A DNA stretch of 8,726 bases from JBCBZH01 sp039815415 (GTDB taxonomy: Bacteria; Bacteroidota; Rhodothermia; Rhodothermales; Rubricoccaceae). Under the pieces are notes generated by a model that saw nothing but the letters and a program-made list of their open reading frames with translations, was not told the origin of the DNA and ran no database searches. This document shows, one piece after another, positions 1 through 6,957 of this stretch. Each line of letters begins with the position of its first letter. The first letter of the stretch is position 1. The position numbers were made by a program, and so were the translations under genes. The stretch is from NCBI GenBank assembly GCA_039815415.1, contig JBCBZH010000189.1, positions 1 through 8,726 on the forward strand, given 5' to 3'.

Positions 1-1075
1 GGTTTGGCGCGGGGACCCACCAGGCCTCGACCTGGTTGGGGCGCAGATCCGCGTCAGGAATGAACACCGCCCGATCCATACCGCCGTCCGCTTCATTGAG
101 CCGAGACTTCGTTGTTCCGTAAAACGGAGCGTTGGCGCTCTCAAACCAATTACCGGTCTCGCGGTAGCAGCAGTCGCTTCCGGTGTCGATGATCTGGGCG
201 TCCAACAAGGATCGTTCAAATAGCAACACAGCAGACACGACGGGCCGTGCGGAAGTCACCAGATTGACGCCTCCTGCGGTGAGTTGGCTCGATCCGCCGC
301 CATCGAGATTGACTGCCTCCACGGCTCCCAGGCCGACCAGAATGTCTGCTGCGCCTCCGAGCGTCAGGCCAGGGTTCTCTTTCGCGGAGAGAATGAGCAA
401 CGCGCCGTCTTCAGTGTAGCCGATGGCCGTTCGGGCGCGCGTCGAGGTGAGATCCACGCCGGAGCCGAACATGACCTCCTCATCGTAGGTGATCCGCTTG
501 ATGCCGTCGTGGACGAGGATTGGGCCGCCGCCGATGCCGCTCTCCATGCTCCACGGAGCTCCACCGTCGGGAAAGGCCGCTGTCGGCTGGGGCTGTGGGC
601 TTCCCGGAGCATTCGGGCTCGGATCGGGATAGCTGTACTGCGTACCGTCCACGTCGTAGATCCAGGCCACGTCGGGCTGGCGAGCAGGCGTCAGCCCGAA
701 GGCACCGCGTGTGGGGTAGAACGTGGTCCCGCTCCGGTTCAGCGCCTTGATGTTGGGCGAGAGCGTGGTGCCCTCACGCTGCACGAGGCTGAACGACTGC
801 CCGTCGCCGAAGTAGCCGCCGTTGATGGCGAGCAGCGTGCCCTCCGCGCTGGCGTAGGACGGCACGGTCTGCCCGTTCGGGTTGAGGACCGCATCCAGAG
901 CCCAGTCTGTGTCTGCGAGGTCGGCGCGGGCATAGAACAGTCCTAAGGACGCGTCCTCAAAGACCTGAATGGACGCCGGGAGATTCGCATTGACGTCGTC
1001 GCGGGGCGTCCACGTCTGGGCCGTAGCGAGGCTGGACATCGCCAGCGCGAGGAGACCGATGAGGAGGGCGCGTAT
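1..1075 (-). CDS. Secreted phosphodiester glycosidase (NAGPA-type) with golvesin-like C-terminal domain, 3' end outside window
   Basis: The minus-strand frame is open from a TAG at 1117-1115 to the window edge. Numbering from an ATA codon at 1075, it reads as a signal peptide (RALLIGLLALAMSSLATA, cut near residue 19), then a NAGPA domain with NGGYF (85-89), GIGGGPIL (180-187), a TRARTAIG segment (212-219) and NLDGGGSS (256-263). These are the conserved landmarks of the phosphodiester glycosidase family (PF09992), which removes sugars held in phosphodiester linkage. From about 294 a second domain begins (IIDTG, ETGNWFES, YGTTKSR, VEAWW) that resembles the golvesin/xanthan-lyase C-terminal domain and probably binds or positions carbohydrate. 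The product is probably exported. The start is uncertain: the first standard in-frame start is ATG at 1039, which cuts the signal peptide in half, so ATA (1075) or ATT (1105) may be used, or a base may be wrong. The gene lies just downstream of the lipoprotein gene, probably in one transcript. Family call firm; substrate unknown. Confidence 0.85.
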   Translation of the reverse strand, partial: MRALLIGLLALAMSSLATAQTWTPRDDVNANLPASIQVFEDASLGLFYARADLADTDWALDAVLNPNGQTVPSYASAEGTLLAINGGYFGDGQSFSLVQREGTTLSPNIKALNRSGTTFYPTRGAFGLTPARQPDVAWIYDVDGTQYSYPDPSPNAPGSPQPQPTAAFPDGGAPWSMESGIGGGPILVHDGIKRITYDEEVMFGSGVDLTSTRARTAIGYTEDGALLILSAKENPGLTLGGAADILVGLGAVEAVNLDGGGSSQLTAGGVNLVTSARPVVSAVLLFERSLLDAQIIDTGSDCCYRETGNWFESANAPFYGTTKSRLNEADGGMDRAVFIPDADLRPNQVEAWWVPAPN

Positions 1076-1114
1076 GGCGACAACGAGCTGGCGAGAGGTC
1101 CGAAGAATAGGGCC

Positions 1115-1930
1115 CTAGTCCGTTCGCGTCACCCGGATGCTATCCACCCTCAGAATCACCTCCGCGATGCCCGCCTCGAGGTTCTGGATCTCGCGGTCGG
1201 CCTCAGCAATCGCCGCGTCGCGCTCGGGGCCTGCAGGCATGTTGGCGGCCTGCTGCCGTTTGAGCGCCAACTCGCCGCCGAGCATCATCCGTCGCGCATT
1301 CTGGTCCGACTCTGAGAGCTGCTGGTCCTGCCCAGAGTCGAGCTGGCGGACAAGGAAGGGGAGCCGTGTGCCGTCTACGTCTCGGAAGTCCTCGTAGACG
1401 ATGCGCCGGGCCACCGGCTGTTGGAACGAGTCGATGCGTGCGCTCTGCTCGATTTCCAGGATGTCGAAGGTCTCAGGGTCGACGAACACGCGCGCCGCGC
1501 GACCGACGCCGTCCGCGCTGCCGCCGGTCAACTCGGGGTTGTCCGAGGACACCACGAGGGCGGGGCGCCCTTCGCGTCGGCGCTCTCCGATGTAGGTGCC
1601 GCCGCGCAACGCGCTGGCGAGGGCGGGGACGTTGGGGAGAAACGTGCCCAGAAGCTGGGCCGCCTGCGGGTCGTACGCTGCGGAATCCGCAGGAGTGAAC
1701 GAGGGGACGAACTGGCGAACCGTGGAGTCGCCCATGGCCTGGAAATCGGCCCGGACACCAGCACCGGTCACCGCCAGCTCGCCGACGGAGCCGAGGTTGG
1801 CCTCGAACCGCTCTTGGATGCGGTCCGAGAGGGTGTCAGCAGAATCCACCTGGGCCGATGGGCGCTCACAGCCGGTGAGGCCAATCAGAATCGCGAGAAA
1901 CAGGGCGGGGGTGCGCATCCGGCAAGGCAT
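1115..1930 (-). CDS. Exported lipoprotein with LolA-like sequence features
   Basis: From ATG at 1930 the product is 271 residues with a short basic n-region (MPCRMR), a hydrophobic stretch and a lipobox LTGC with Cys21, so it is a predicted lipoprotein. Starts at 1963 or 1918 are also possible; 1930 and 1918 both give normal signal peptides. The mature part has strand-like segments including VFVDPETFDILEIEQ (148-162) and a VYEDFRDVDGTRLPF segment (178-192). This VDP-then-DGxxLP pattern recalls LolA/LolB-like folds that hold lipids, although no family can be confirmed by eye. A charged helical insert (about 205-255, with RDAAIAEADREIQ) separates the last strand (VILRVDSIRVTRTD) from the rest. 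It is divergent from the trmH-like gene and precedes the phosphodiester glycosidase gene by a few tens of bases, in the same reading frame. Role unknown; outer-membrane or periplasmic attachment is inferred from the lipobox. Confidence 0.8.
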   Translation of the reverse strand: MPCRMRTPALFLAILIGLTGCERPSAQVDSADTLSDRIQERFEANLGSVGELAVTGAGVRADFQAMGDSTVRQFVPSFTPADSAAYDPQAAQLLGTFLPNVPALASALRGGTYIGERRREGRPALVVSSDNPELTGGSADGVGRAARVFVDPETFDILEIEQSARIDSFQQPVARRIVYEDFRDVDGTRLPFLVRQLDSGQDQQLSESDQNARRMMLGGELALKRQQAANMPAGPERDAAIAEADREIQNLEAGIAEVILRVDSIRVTRTD

Positions 1931-2047
1931 GTATAGACGAACTCCCAAGCTACCCGAAGTCACAGCCCGGACGGAGCGGAGGACGAGATGGAGTGGATGA
2001 AGAGAGGGCGGTCGTCTATCCGCTCATCTCCCTAGCTTCTGGCCGTG

Positions 2048-2821
2048 ATGTCTCTCTCGCCACGCTTTCCCCTCTCCGGCACAGTGCCCGTTGGCGGGCT
2101 GGCGTATGCCCCGGAGACGGTGCTGCATGTTCTGGAGCCCTACCTCAGCCCAGAGCGCCACGCGCGAATCGACGCCGTGGTGGCCGCGCGGACATTCAGC
2201 GTGGTACCGGTTCTCGAGGGGCTCGTGGATGCCGGGAATGTCAACGCGGTGCTGCGGAGCGCGGAGGGGCTCGGGTACGGCGCGGCACATCTCGTCGCGT
2301 TGGGCGGCGGCGCGGCCCGTCTCGTCGAGGCCCTCCTCGACCCTCAGCTTGACCCCGACGAGGCGCTCGCAGGAAGTCGCCGGGTGGCTGCTCGCGCGAG
2401 TCAGGGCGCCGATAAGTGGGTCGAGCTGGCGGCTTTCGAGGAATCCGTGGCCTACGCGGAGTCTGTTCGCCAGCTCGGCTATACGGTGGCTGTGACCGCA
2501 CTGCGTCCCGATGCGCAGCCCATCGACACCTGGGACTTCTCGGTCCCAACCGCGCTCGTTGTGGGCAATGAGCAATCCGGTGTGAGCGATGCGCTGTTGG
2601 ATGTCGCCGATGCTGCGCTCTTGCTCCCTCTCGACGGGTTCGTTCAGAGCTACAACGTATCGGTCGCCGCTGCCCTGGCACTCTACCATGCGCGCGCAGA
2701 CCGGATCGCCCGGATGGGGCATCACGCGGATTTATCCCCCAAGGAGAAAACGATCCTGAAGGCGCACTATGTCGCGCGCGCAGTACCTCACGCAGGCGCC
2801 CTCCTCCGTCATGCGGGGTGA
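2048..2821 (+). CDS. trmH: TrmH-family (SpoU) tRNA 2'-O-methyltransferase
   Basis: The 257-residue product carries the three SPOUT-class motifs of SpoU/TrmH enzymes. Numbering from the GTG at 2045 (subtract one for the ATG start), these are motif 1 GNVNAVLRSAEGLG (64-77) with the catalytic Arg71, motif 2 VVGNEQSGVSD (172-182), and motif 3 LPLDGFVQSYNVSVAAAL (194-211), which form the knotted SAM pocket. The order and the N-terminal LSPERHARIDAVVAAR region resemble E. coli TrmH, which methylates the ribose of G18 in the tRNA D-loop. The C-terminal tail (SPKEKTILKAHY) also fits a basic RNA-binding extension. At about 257 residues it is somewhat longer than E. coli TrmH. GTG and ATG stand side by side at 2045 and 2048; ATG is chosen. 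No Shine-Dalgarno sequence is visible. It stands alone, divergent from the lipoprotein gene. The family is certain; the exact target G18 is inferred. Confidence 0.92.
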   Translation: MSLSPRFPLSGTVPVGGLAYAPETVLHVLEPYLSPERHARIDAVVAARTFSVVPVLEGLVDAGNVNAVLRSAEGLGYGAAHLVALGGGAARLVEALLDPQLDPDEALAGSRRVAARASQGADKWVELAAFEESVAYAESVRQLGYTVAVTALRPDAQPIDTWDFSVPTALVVGNEQSGVSDALLDVADAALLLPLDGFVQSYNVSVAAALALYHARADRIARMGHHADLSPKEKTILKAHYVARAVPHAGALLRHAG

Positions 2822-2949
2822 GGATTCCGAGGCACGCCAGTGTCCACCCGAGTGGGCGTCCCGTAGCGCTGTACCCCTGCGTTCTTTAGGAATGAGCGCG
2901 TCTGGCATCCGAATTGAAGCGACGCTCGCATCCACCGACCCTGAATCCC

Positions 2950-4248
2950 ATGCGTCTTGCACCACTTGCCCTCAGTCTTATGCTTCTGGCCGTTGCCGGA
3001 TGTGTCTCCGCGAAGGGAGCCTACGAAGACGGCATAGCGCTCGAACAGAGCGGTGACATGGCCGGAGCTGCCGAAGCCTACATCCGTGCGCTTAACCGCG
3101 ACAGCTCGTTGCCCAATGCGCGTGAGCGGCTTGAGGTGGCTGGCGCGGAAGCCATCGCGCGCGACCTCGCCGCCGCGGCGACCTCGGGCCCGGCACAGGC
3201 CGCCGAGCACTATCTCTCCGCCGATGCACTGATCCAGAAAGCCGCAGAGGTGGGGGTAGATCTCTATCGTCCGGCGTCGTTCGAGGCCGATCTGGAGATC
3301 GCTCTGGACCAAGCCGTGGCAGGTGCGCTGCAGGCGTCTCAGCAGTCCCTCGACCGGGGCGACTATGAGCAGTCGATTCGGTTTGTGGATACGGGGCGCC
3401 GCTACCGGCCCTCCGCGCAGCAGGCCGCGGAGCTGGATGCCATTGCAGGCAACGCCTACGTCGGATGGGCAGAAGTGGACCTCGCCGCAGGGCGCTACCG
3501 CTCCGCCTTGCGCCGGGCCGATGCCGCCCTCAGTCTGGGGGCATCCGGGCTGGCGGGGACCGTAGACGCCCTCCGAGCTGAGATCCTCGAAGCGGGAACG
3601 GTTCGTCTCGCCGTCTTCCCGGCAGAGCGCGCACGTGGCGCGGACCGCTTCCCGAGAGGGTTCATTCGGGATCTGAGTGACGTCCTGCTGGATGAAGCCT
3701 TCGCCACGCCACAACCATTCCTGCAGACACCGTATCCGGCCGACGTGCGCCGCCTCGTCCGCGAGGAGCGCAACATCGACGAGCGCTATGAAAATCCGCG
3801 CCTGCTCTCAGATCTCGCCCGTGACCTCGGTGCCGATCTCGGCGTCGCCATCGATGTGCACACGCTGAGCCTCACCACTGAAGAGCGCCGCCGCCGCACC
3901 ATCACGTCGCGCTGGCGGGGCGATGGCGAGCGCGGTGCGCCTCCGACCTGGGACCGTGTCAACCTCCGTTTGACCGCCGAGGTGGACGCCTCCTACATCG
4001 TCGTGGACGCCAACTCGAGGCGGGCCGTGTGCGAGGACGATGTACGCGAGCGCGTCCGGGGCACCTACGACATCGCAGAGTCCCAGCACGACGAGGACGA
4101 GCTGCGGCTCGACAGTCGCGACCGCGACCTCTTCCACCCGGACTGGGAAGCCGACGAGCAGGACCGCATTCTGGTGGATCTCCATCACGAGCTGGCGGAT
4201 GCGATTGCGCGTGGTGCCTCCGCGTGTGCCCTCCGGCAGGTTCCCTAG
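2950..4248 (+). CDS. TPR lipoprotein with C-terminal CsgG/TolB-N-like domain
   Basis: Starting at ATG 2950 the product is 432 residues and begins with a lipoprotein signal (hydrophobic run, lipobox VAGC, Cys18). An upstream TTG at 2914 is possible but would bury the signal. A TPR-like repeat follows (AYEDGIALEQSGDMAGAAEAY, about 24-44). Further helical repeats lie at about 126-200 (SLDRGDYEQSIRFV and AGRYRSALRRADAALSLG). From about residue 216 the style changes to VRLAVFPAE, then DLSDVLLDEAF, then LARDLGADLGVAIDVHTL (about 288-306). This strand, helix, 'lGad-lgvaidV' order recalls the CsgG/FlgO/TolB N-terminal type of envelope domain, but the match is by pattern only. Two cysteines near the C-terminus (VCEDD and SACAL) could form a disulfide in the periplasm. 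It is probably an outer-membrane lipoprotein that serves as a scaffold. The PEGA and barrel genes follow on the same strand after about 300 bases. Confidence 0.85.
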   Translation: MRLAPLALSLMLLAVAGCVSAKGAYEDGIALEQSGDMAGAAEAYIRALNRDSSLPNARERLEVAGAEAIARDLAAAATSGPAQAAEHYLSADALIQKAAEVGVDLYRPASFEADLEIALDQAVAGALQASQQSLDRGDYEQSIRFVDTGRRYRPSAQQAAELDAIAGNAYVGWAEVDLAAGRYRSALRRADAALSLGASGLAGTVDALRAEILEAGTVRLAVFPAERARGADRFPRGFIRDLSDVLLDEAFATPQPFLQTPYPADVRRLVREERNIDERYENPRLLSDLARDLGADLGVAIDVHTLSLTTEERRRRTITSRWRGDGERGAPPTWDRVNLRLTAEVDASYIVVDANSRRAVCEDDVRERVRGTYDIAESQHDEDELRLDSRDRDLFHPDWEADEQDRILVDLHHELADAIARGASACALRQVP

Positions 4249-4547
4249 AGGCTCCGGCGCGGGTGTGCCAGGCTCGAGTCACCAGCTGGAGGCCGCTAGC
4301 ATCCCCGCGTCGGTTTGCTCCATGACGTTCTGGTTGGCAGAGAGTCCAGACAGGATCCTTGCGAGCTGGAGACGCCACGGCCGACCGGCATTCGAGCGGT
4401 TTCCGCAGAGACGAAAGCGAGGCGTCGTTGCGTTGGAGGACATGCCGGAAACGTCTGGGGAGAGCCGTGTTGGAGAGGTCTTAACCTCCCAGGTTGCAAC
4501 GTCCTGTCGTAGACTATGCCGGTTTCCAGTTCGATGGCCCGAAGCCA
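4249..4547. other. Intergenic stretch without a recognisable gene
   Basis: About 300 bases separate the TPR lipoprotein stop from the chosen start of the PEGA gene. Short open frames on both strands here show no domain, signal peptide or family resemblance. The last part (from TTG at 4494) is in frame with the PEGA gene and could be its N-terminus. No tRNA or clear terminator is seen. A set of mutually exclusive short hairpins occupies 4472-4495. The stretch probably holds the promoter and leader of the PEGA gene. Confidence 0.5.
4475..4495 (+). repeat. Overlapping alternative hairpins upstream of the PEGA gene
   Basis: GAGGT (4475-4479), CTTA and ACCTC (4484-4488) form one 5-bp hairpin. AACCT (4483-4487), CCC and AGGTT (4491-4495) form another that uses the same middle arm. 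The two cannot coexist. They end at the alternative TTG start (4494), so they could be an operator or a leader switch, or simply chance. The stems are short and the function is not supported beyond this symmetry. Confidence 0.3.
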
Positions 4548-5660
4548 ATGCGAGACGTTCCCGTACAGATGTCCGACCCAAGGCGGAAGCCGCCGAGCAA
4601 GGCGGATTCTGGGGTCGTTATCTCGGTCGAACGGTCGTCTGGGCCACGCGCAGCGCCGTCTCCTCCGCCTCCGCCTGTATGGGGCGGCATCGACCGCGCT
4701 CCTCCCCCTACTCGAGACTTCCGCGGGCCGTTCTTGTTTATCGCGGCCCTCATCGGAGTTGCCCTGACAGCGTTTGGGCTTCTGGCCTATGCGATCTACA
4801 TGGAGACGGCTCCTCAGTTGGAGACCTTTGAGGTTGATGGGGCCGCGGCATCCAATGGCGGAGACGAGGGGGCAGAGGGGGCCACAGCGAGCATCTGGTT
4901 GGATGGAGCACCATATGGCGCTACGGTCCGAGTCAATGCAGACTCGGTTGGAGTCCTACCCATGACCATTGAGAATCTTCCGTCGGGAGAGCACCTCCTG
5001 ACGATCGAGGCGGAGAATCAATCGCTGGATACGCTGGTTGCCGTCACGGCCGGGAAGATGTCAGCCGTATTCCTGAGGCTTGGCGCATCGGATGATCTCT
5101 CGGGCGCCCGTGTCGATGTAGAGGCGGACGCTCGGGCTGCTGAAACGGCTGTGCTGGATACGCCTCAAGGATCCGGTGCTGTCGATGCCGGCGTGCCGAG
5201 CGCATCCCAGACGGGGCTCTTGCGCATCGTGACGGAGCCTGCCGGGGCCGTCATTTCTCTGGACGGAGTGCCCGTCGGAACGTCGCCACTCGTGCTCCCA
5301 GAGGTGGAGGCAAGGACCCATGTGGTGTCTGCCTCGATGGACGGGCGGGAGCCCACTGACGCCACCGTCGGTGTTGTCGGTGGGAGCGACCAGATGGTTC
5401 GTCTGTCGCTCGTCCCCGTCGCAGGGCCAGGAGCCCTTCAGGTGTTGGTGCAGCCTTGGGGCACCATTTACATTGACGGCGTGCTGCACAAGCGAAACAC
5501 AGATGTGGTGTACCGAACCGAGTTGCCATCGGGGGCCCACGAGATTCGGGTAGAGCACCCGACGTTTGGAACACGCACTCGGCAAGTCACCATTCAGGCG
5601 GGGGAGTCCTTGAGAGAAGTCTTTGATCTGACCACCGGGACAACGAGCAGCGGGTCCTAG
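4548..5660 (+). CDS. Single-pass membrane protein with three periplasmic PEGA-like repeats
   Basis: From ATG 4548 the product is about 370 residues. A basic, proline-rich N-terminal region (APSPPPPPVWGG, about 36-47) precedes one membrane segment (FLFIAALIGVALTAFGLLAY, about 62-81). The rest is outside the cytoplasm if the segment is a type II anchor. The exterior holds three PEGA-like beta repeats. The first is SIWLDGAPYGATVRV with ENLPSGEHLLTI (about 114-180). The second is RIVTEPAGAVISLDGVPVG (about 225-290) and is the most canonical. The third is VLVQPWGTIYIDG with ELPSGAHEIRVEHP (about 295-365) and has lost the usual xPxG spacing. PEGA domains (PF08308) are small surface or periplasmic modules often found in envelope and signalling proteins. 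Starts at 4494 (TTG) or 4569 (ATG) are alternatives; none has a clear ribosome binding site. The stop lies 5 bases before the start of the barrel gene, so the two are probably co-translated. Confidence 0.88.
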   Translation: MRDVPVQMSDPRRKPPSKADSGVVISVERSSGPRAAPSPPPPPVWGGIDRAPPPTRDFRGPFLFIAALIGVALTAFGLLAYAIYMETAPQLETFEVDGAAASNGGDEGAEGATASIWLDGAPYGATVRVNADSVGVLPMTIENLPSGEHLLTIEAENQSLDTLVAVTAGKMSAVFLRLGASDDLSGARVDVEADARAAETAVLDTPQGSGAVDAGVPSASQTGLLRIVTEPAGAVISLDGVPVGTSPLVLPEVEARTHVVSASMDGREPTDATVGVVGGSDQMVRLSLVPVAGPGALQVLVQPWGTIYIDGVLHKRNTDVVYRTELPSGAHEIRVEHPTFGTRTRQVTIQAGESLREVFDLTTGTTSSGS

Positions 5661-5665
5661 GCGTG

Positions 5666-6712
5666 ATGCACTCAATCGGCCGCTGGATTCTGTTCGGGGG
5701 AGCCCTCGTTTACTCGGTTGCGGCCACAGCGCAGACCACCTGTGAAGACAACCTCGCCCAGGCGCAAGAGCTGTATGTCAGTGGAGCCTTTGGCGACGTG
5801 GAGGCGATGCTTGCGCCGTGCCTCCAGCCAGGGCAGCTGAGTGATGACGGTTGGGTGACTGCCCAGCGTCTATTGATTCTGTCGGCTCTCCAGCAGGGGC
5901 AGTTGATCGAAGCCAAGCTGGTGGCTCTCACATTGCTTAACGCTCGGCCCGGCTACGAGCCGGACCCTGCTTTAGACCCGCCCGCGTATTCAGACCTGAT
6001 TCAGACGGTACGAAGCCAGCTCGCCGTTGCTCAGCCCGAAGCACGGCCAGAGGTGGATGCGTCCCGCCTTCCGTCGAGGTCCGTTCGAACCGGACCCATC
6101 CCGCCGTACGCAGATCGCCAGCCCGACATCCCGGTTCGGCCGTTGGTCATTGAGCCGCCAGCTCGAGACCGACGTCCGGGAAGGCTCGAGCTGGGGTATT
6201 GGGCCGGAGTGGCGAGCTTCACGGGCGACTTCTATAGGACGTTTTCGGTAGACGAGTATCTGACCAATGACGGCCCACGCCTCGGACTACAGACAGCCTA
6301 TGTTCCCGCCTCATGGGTCGCGGTTGGGTTGACCATCGAGGGGTCCTATCATCCCCGGTTCCCGGCTCAGCGGGCGATTCCGGGTGAACAGGCCGGTGTG
6401 CGCACTGAAGCCATCATGGGCATGGCAGCCATTGAGGCCCGGTTCCGAGCCTGGTCAAAGGCCCGTGTGTCTCCCTCCCTGAGCACAGGCGTCAGCGGGG
6501 TCGCCGCACGGATGCTGGATGAGACACGCTACGGAGTCGGGCCCTCCGTCGGGCTGGGCGTGGATGTAGCCGCGAGCGATCGGCTCTCGCTGTTTGCAGA
6601 GGCAACGGCCTTGTTTCCGCAACCGGAGGATGCGATTGACAACTCGCCCAGGAAACATGGGGATGTGCTCACCGGCCTGCGCGTGGGGTTGCGGACGCGG
6701 ATCGCGCGCTGA
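5666..6712 (+). CDS. Secreted TPR-like plus outer-membrane beta-barrel protein
   Basis: The 348-residue product begins with a signal peptide (GRWILFGGALVYSVAATA, cut before Gln23). An N-terminal helical domain (about 26-115) has the pattern C-x3-L-x2-A-x3-Y-x2-G-x-F with Cys26 and Cys52, then RLLILSALQQGQLIEAK and PGYEPDPALDPPAYSDLI. I associate this arrangement with TPR-like N-terminal domains of Bacteroidota/Rhodothermota envelope proteins; the two cysteines could pair in the periplasm. A proline/arginine-rich linker (about 125-170) leads to a C-terminal region of alternating strands (LELGYWAGVASFTGDFY, LGLQTAYVPASWVAVGLTIE, LSLFAEATALFP, GLRVGLRTRI) typical of a small outer-membrane beta-barrel. 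The last residue is Arg rather than an aromatic one, unlike classical barrel ends. GTG (5663) and ATG (5666) are adjacent; ATG is chosen. It follows the PEGA gene by five bases and so probably shares its transcript and assembly. Transport or anchoring role unknown. Confidence 0.85.
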   Translation: MHSIGRWILFGGALVYSVAATAQTTCEDNLAQAQELYVSGAFGDVEAMLAPCLQPGQLSDDGWVTAQRLLILSALQQGQLIEAKLVALTLLNARPGYEPDPALDPPAYSDLIQTVRSQLAVAQPEARPEVDASRLPSRSVRTGPIPPYADRQPDIPVRPLVIEPPARDRRPGRLELGYWAGVASFTGDFYRTFSVDEYLTNDGPRLGLQTAYVPASWVAVGLTIEGSYHPRFPAQRAIPGEQAGVRTEAIMGMAAIEARFRAWSKARVSPSLSTGVSGVAARMLDETRYGVGPSVGLGVDVAASDRLSLFAEATALFPQPEDAIDNSPRKHGDVLTGLRVGLRTRIAR

Positions 6713-6718
6713 CTCTCG

Positions 6719-6733
6719 TCTCCTTTTCGGAGA
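6719..6733 (+). terminator. Weak hairpin after the barrel gene
   Basis: TCTCC (6719-6723) and GGAGA (6729-6733) form a 5-bp stem around TTTTC, seven bases after the stop of the barrel gene. There is no T-run behind it, so its value as a terminator is doubtful. Confidence 0.25.
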
Positions 6734-6749
6734 TCTTCAAGGCTCTCTG

Positions 6750-6780
6750 TTGTTCCAGCCGGAAGGCGAGGATAGTTTCG
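6750..6780 (+). promoter_or_regulatory. Candidate Bacteroidota-type promoter for tRNA-Ser
   Basis: TTG (6750-6752), a 20-base spacer and TAGTTTCG (6773-6780) match the -33 TTG and -7 TAnnTTTG elements of Bacteroidota promoters with one mismatch (TTCG for TTTG). Transcription would start near 6787, about 33 bases before the tRNA. It is a pattern match only. Confidence 0.4.
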
Positions 6781-6819
6781 TTCCCTGTTGCTGCGACGCG
6801 CGTCGTCGCTCAGCCCTCC

Positions 6820-6908
6820 GGAGAGGTGGGTGAGTGGCTGAAACCGCCGCTTTGCTAAAGCGGTGTACTCTTTACCGGGTACCGAGGGTTCGAATCCCTC
6901 CCTCTCCG
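6820..6908 (+). tRNA. tRNA-Ser (anticodon GCU)
   Basis: The acceptor stem GGAGAGG (6820-6826) pairs with CCTCTCC (6901-6907), followed by discriminator G (6908), as usual for tRNA-Ser. The anticodon arm CCGCT-TTGCTAA-AGCGG presents GCT, reading AGC/AGU. A long class II variable arm (around GTACTCTTTACCGGGTAC) precedes the T-arm GAGGG-TTCGAAT-CCCTC. No CCA is encoded: GCAT follows. The long variable arm and the anticodon together make the serine identity secure. It stands alone between the barrel gene and the ArsR gene. Confidence 0.96.
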
Positions 6909-6913
6909 CATCG

Positions 6914-6943
6914 CGCCCTGCAGGCCTCGTCGCCTGCAGGGCG
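6914..6943 (+). terminator. Strong hairpin terminator between tRNA-Ser and the ArsR gene
   Basis: CGCCCTGCAGG (6914-6924) and CCTGCAGGGCG (6933-6943) form a perfect 11-bp GC-rich stem with an 8-base loop, five bases after the tRNA. The following bases are only mildly T-rich (TAGTTGCATTTG). It also lies 14 bases beyond the stop of the convergent arsR-type gene, so it may end transcription from both sides. Confidence 0.7.
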
Positions 6944-6957
6944 TAGTTGCATTTGGG

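Noticed and set aside
284..946. Long plus-strand open frame opposite the glycosidase
   Set aside because: It is antisense to the NAGPA domain, whose motifs are clear on the minus strand. The composition is rich in Arg and Ala with no recognisable domain, as expected of a GC-rich shadow frame.
2024..2725. 233-residue minus-strand frame opposite the methyltransferase
   Set aside because: The plus strand carries all three SpoU motifs; the antisense product has no family resemblance.
2809..3714. 301-residue minus-strand frame opposite the TPR lipoprotein
   Set aside because: The plus strand shows a lipobox, TPR-like repeats and a continuous reading frame. The antisense frame shows no domain and no signal.
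4040..4831. 263-residue plus-strand frame crossing the intergenic stretch
   Set aside because: It overlaps the end of the lipoprotein gene and the start of the PEGA gene in another frame, is rich in Arg and Ser, and has no domain.
6793..6809. GCGACG-CGCGT-CGTCGC hairpin just before the tRNA
   Set aside because: A 6-bp stem in a very GC-rich stretch has a fair chance of arising at random, and nothing around it suggests a function.
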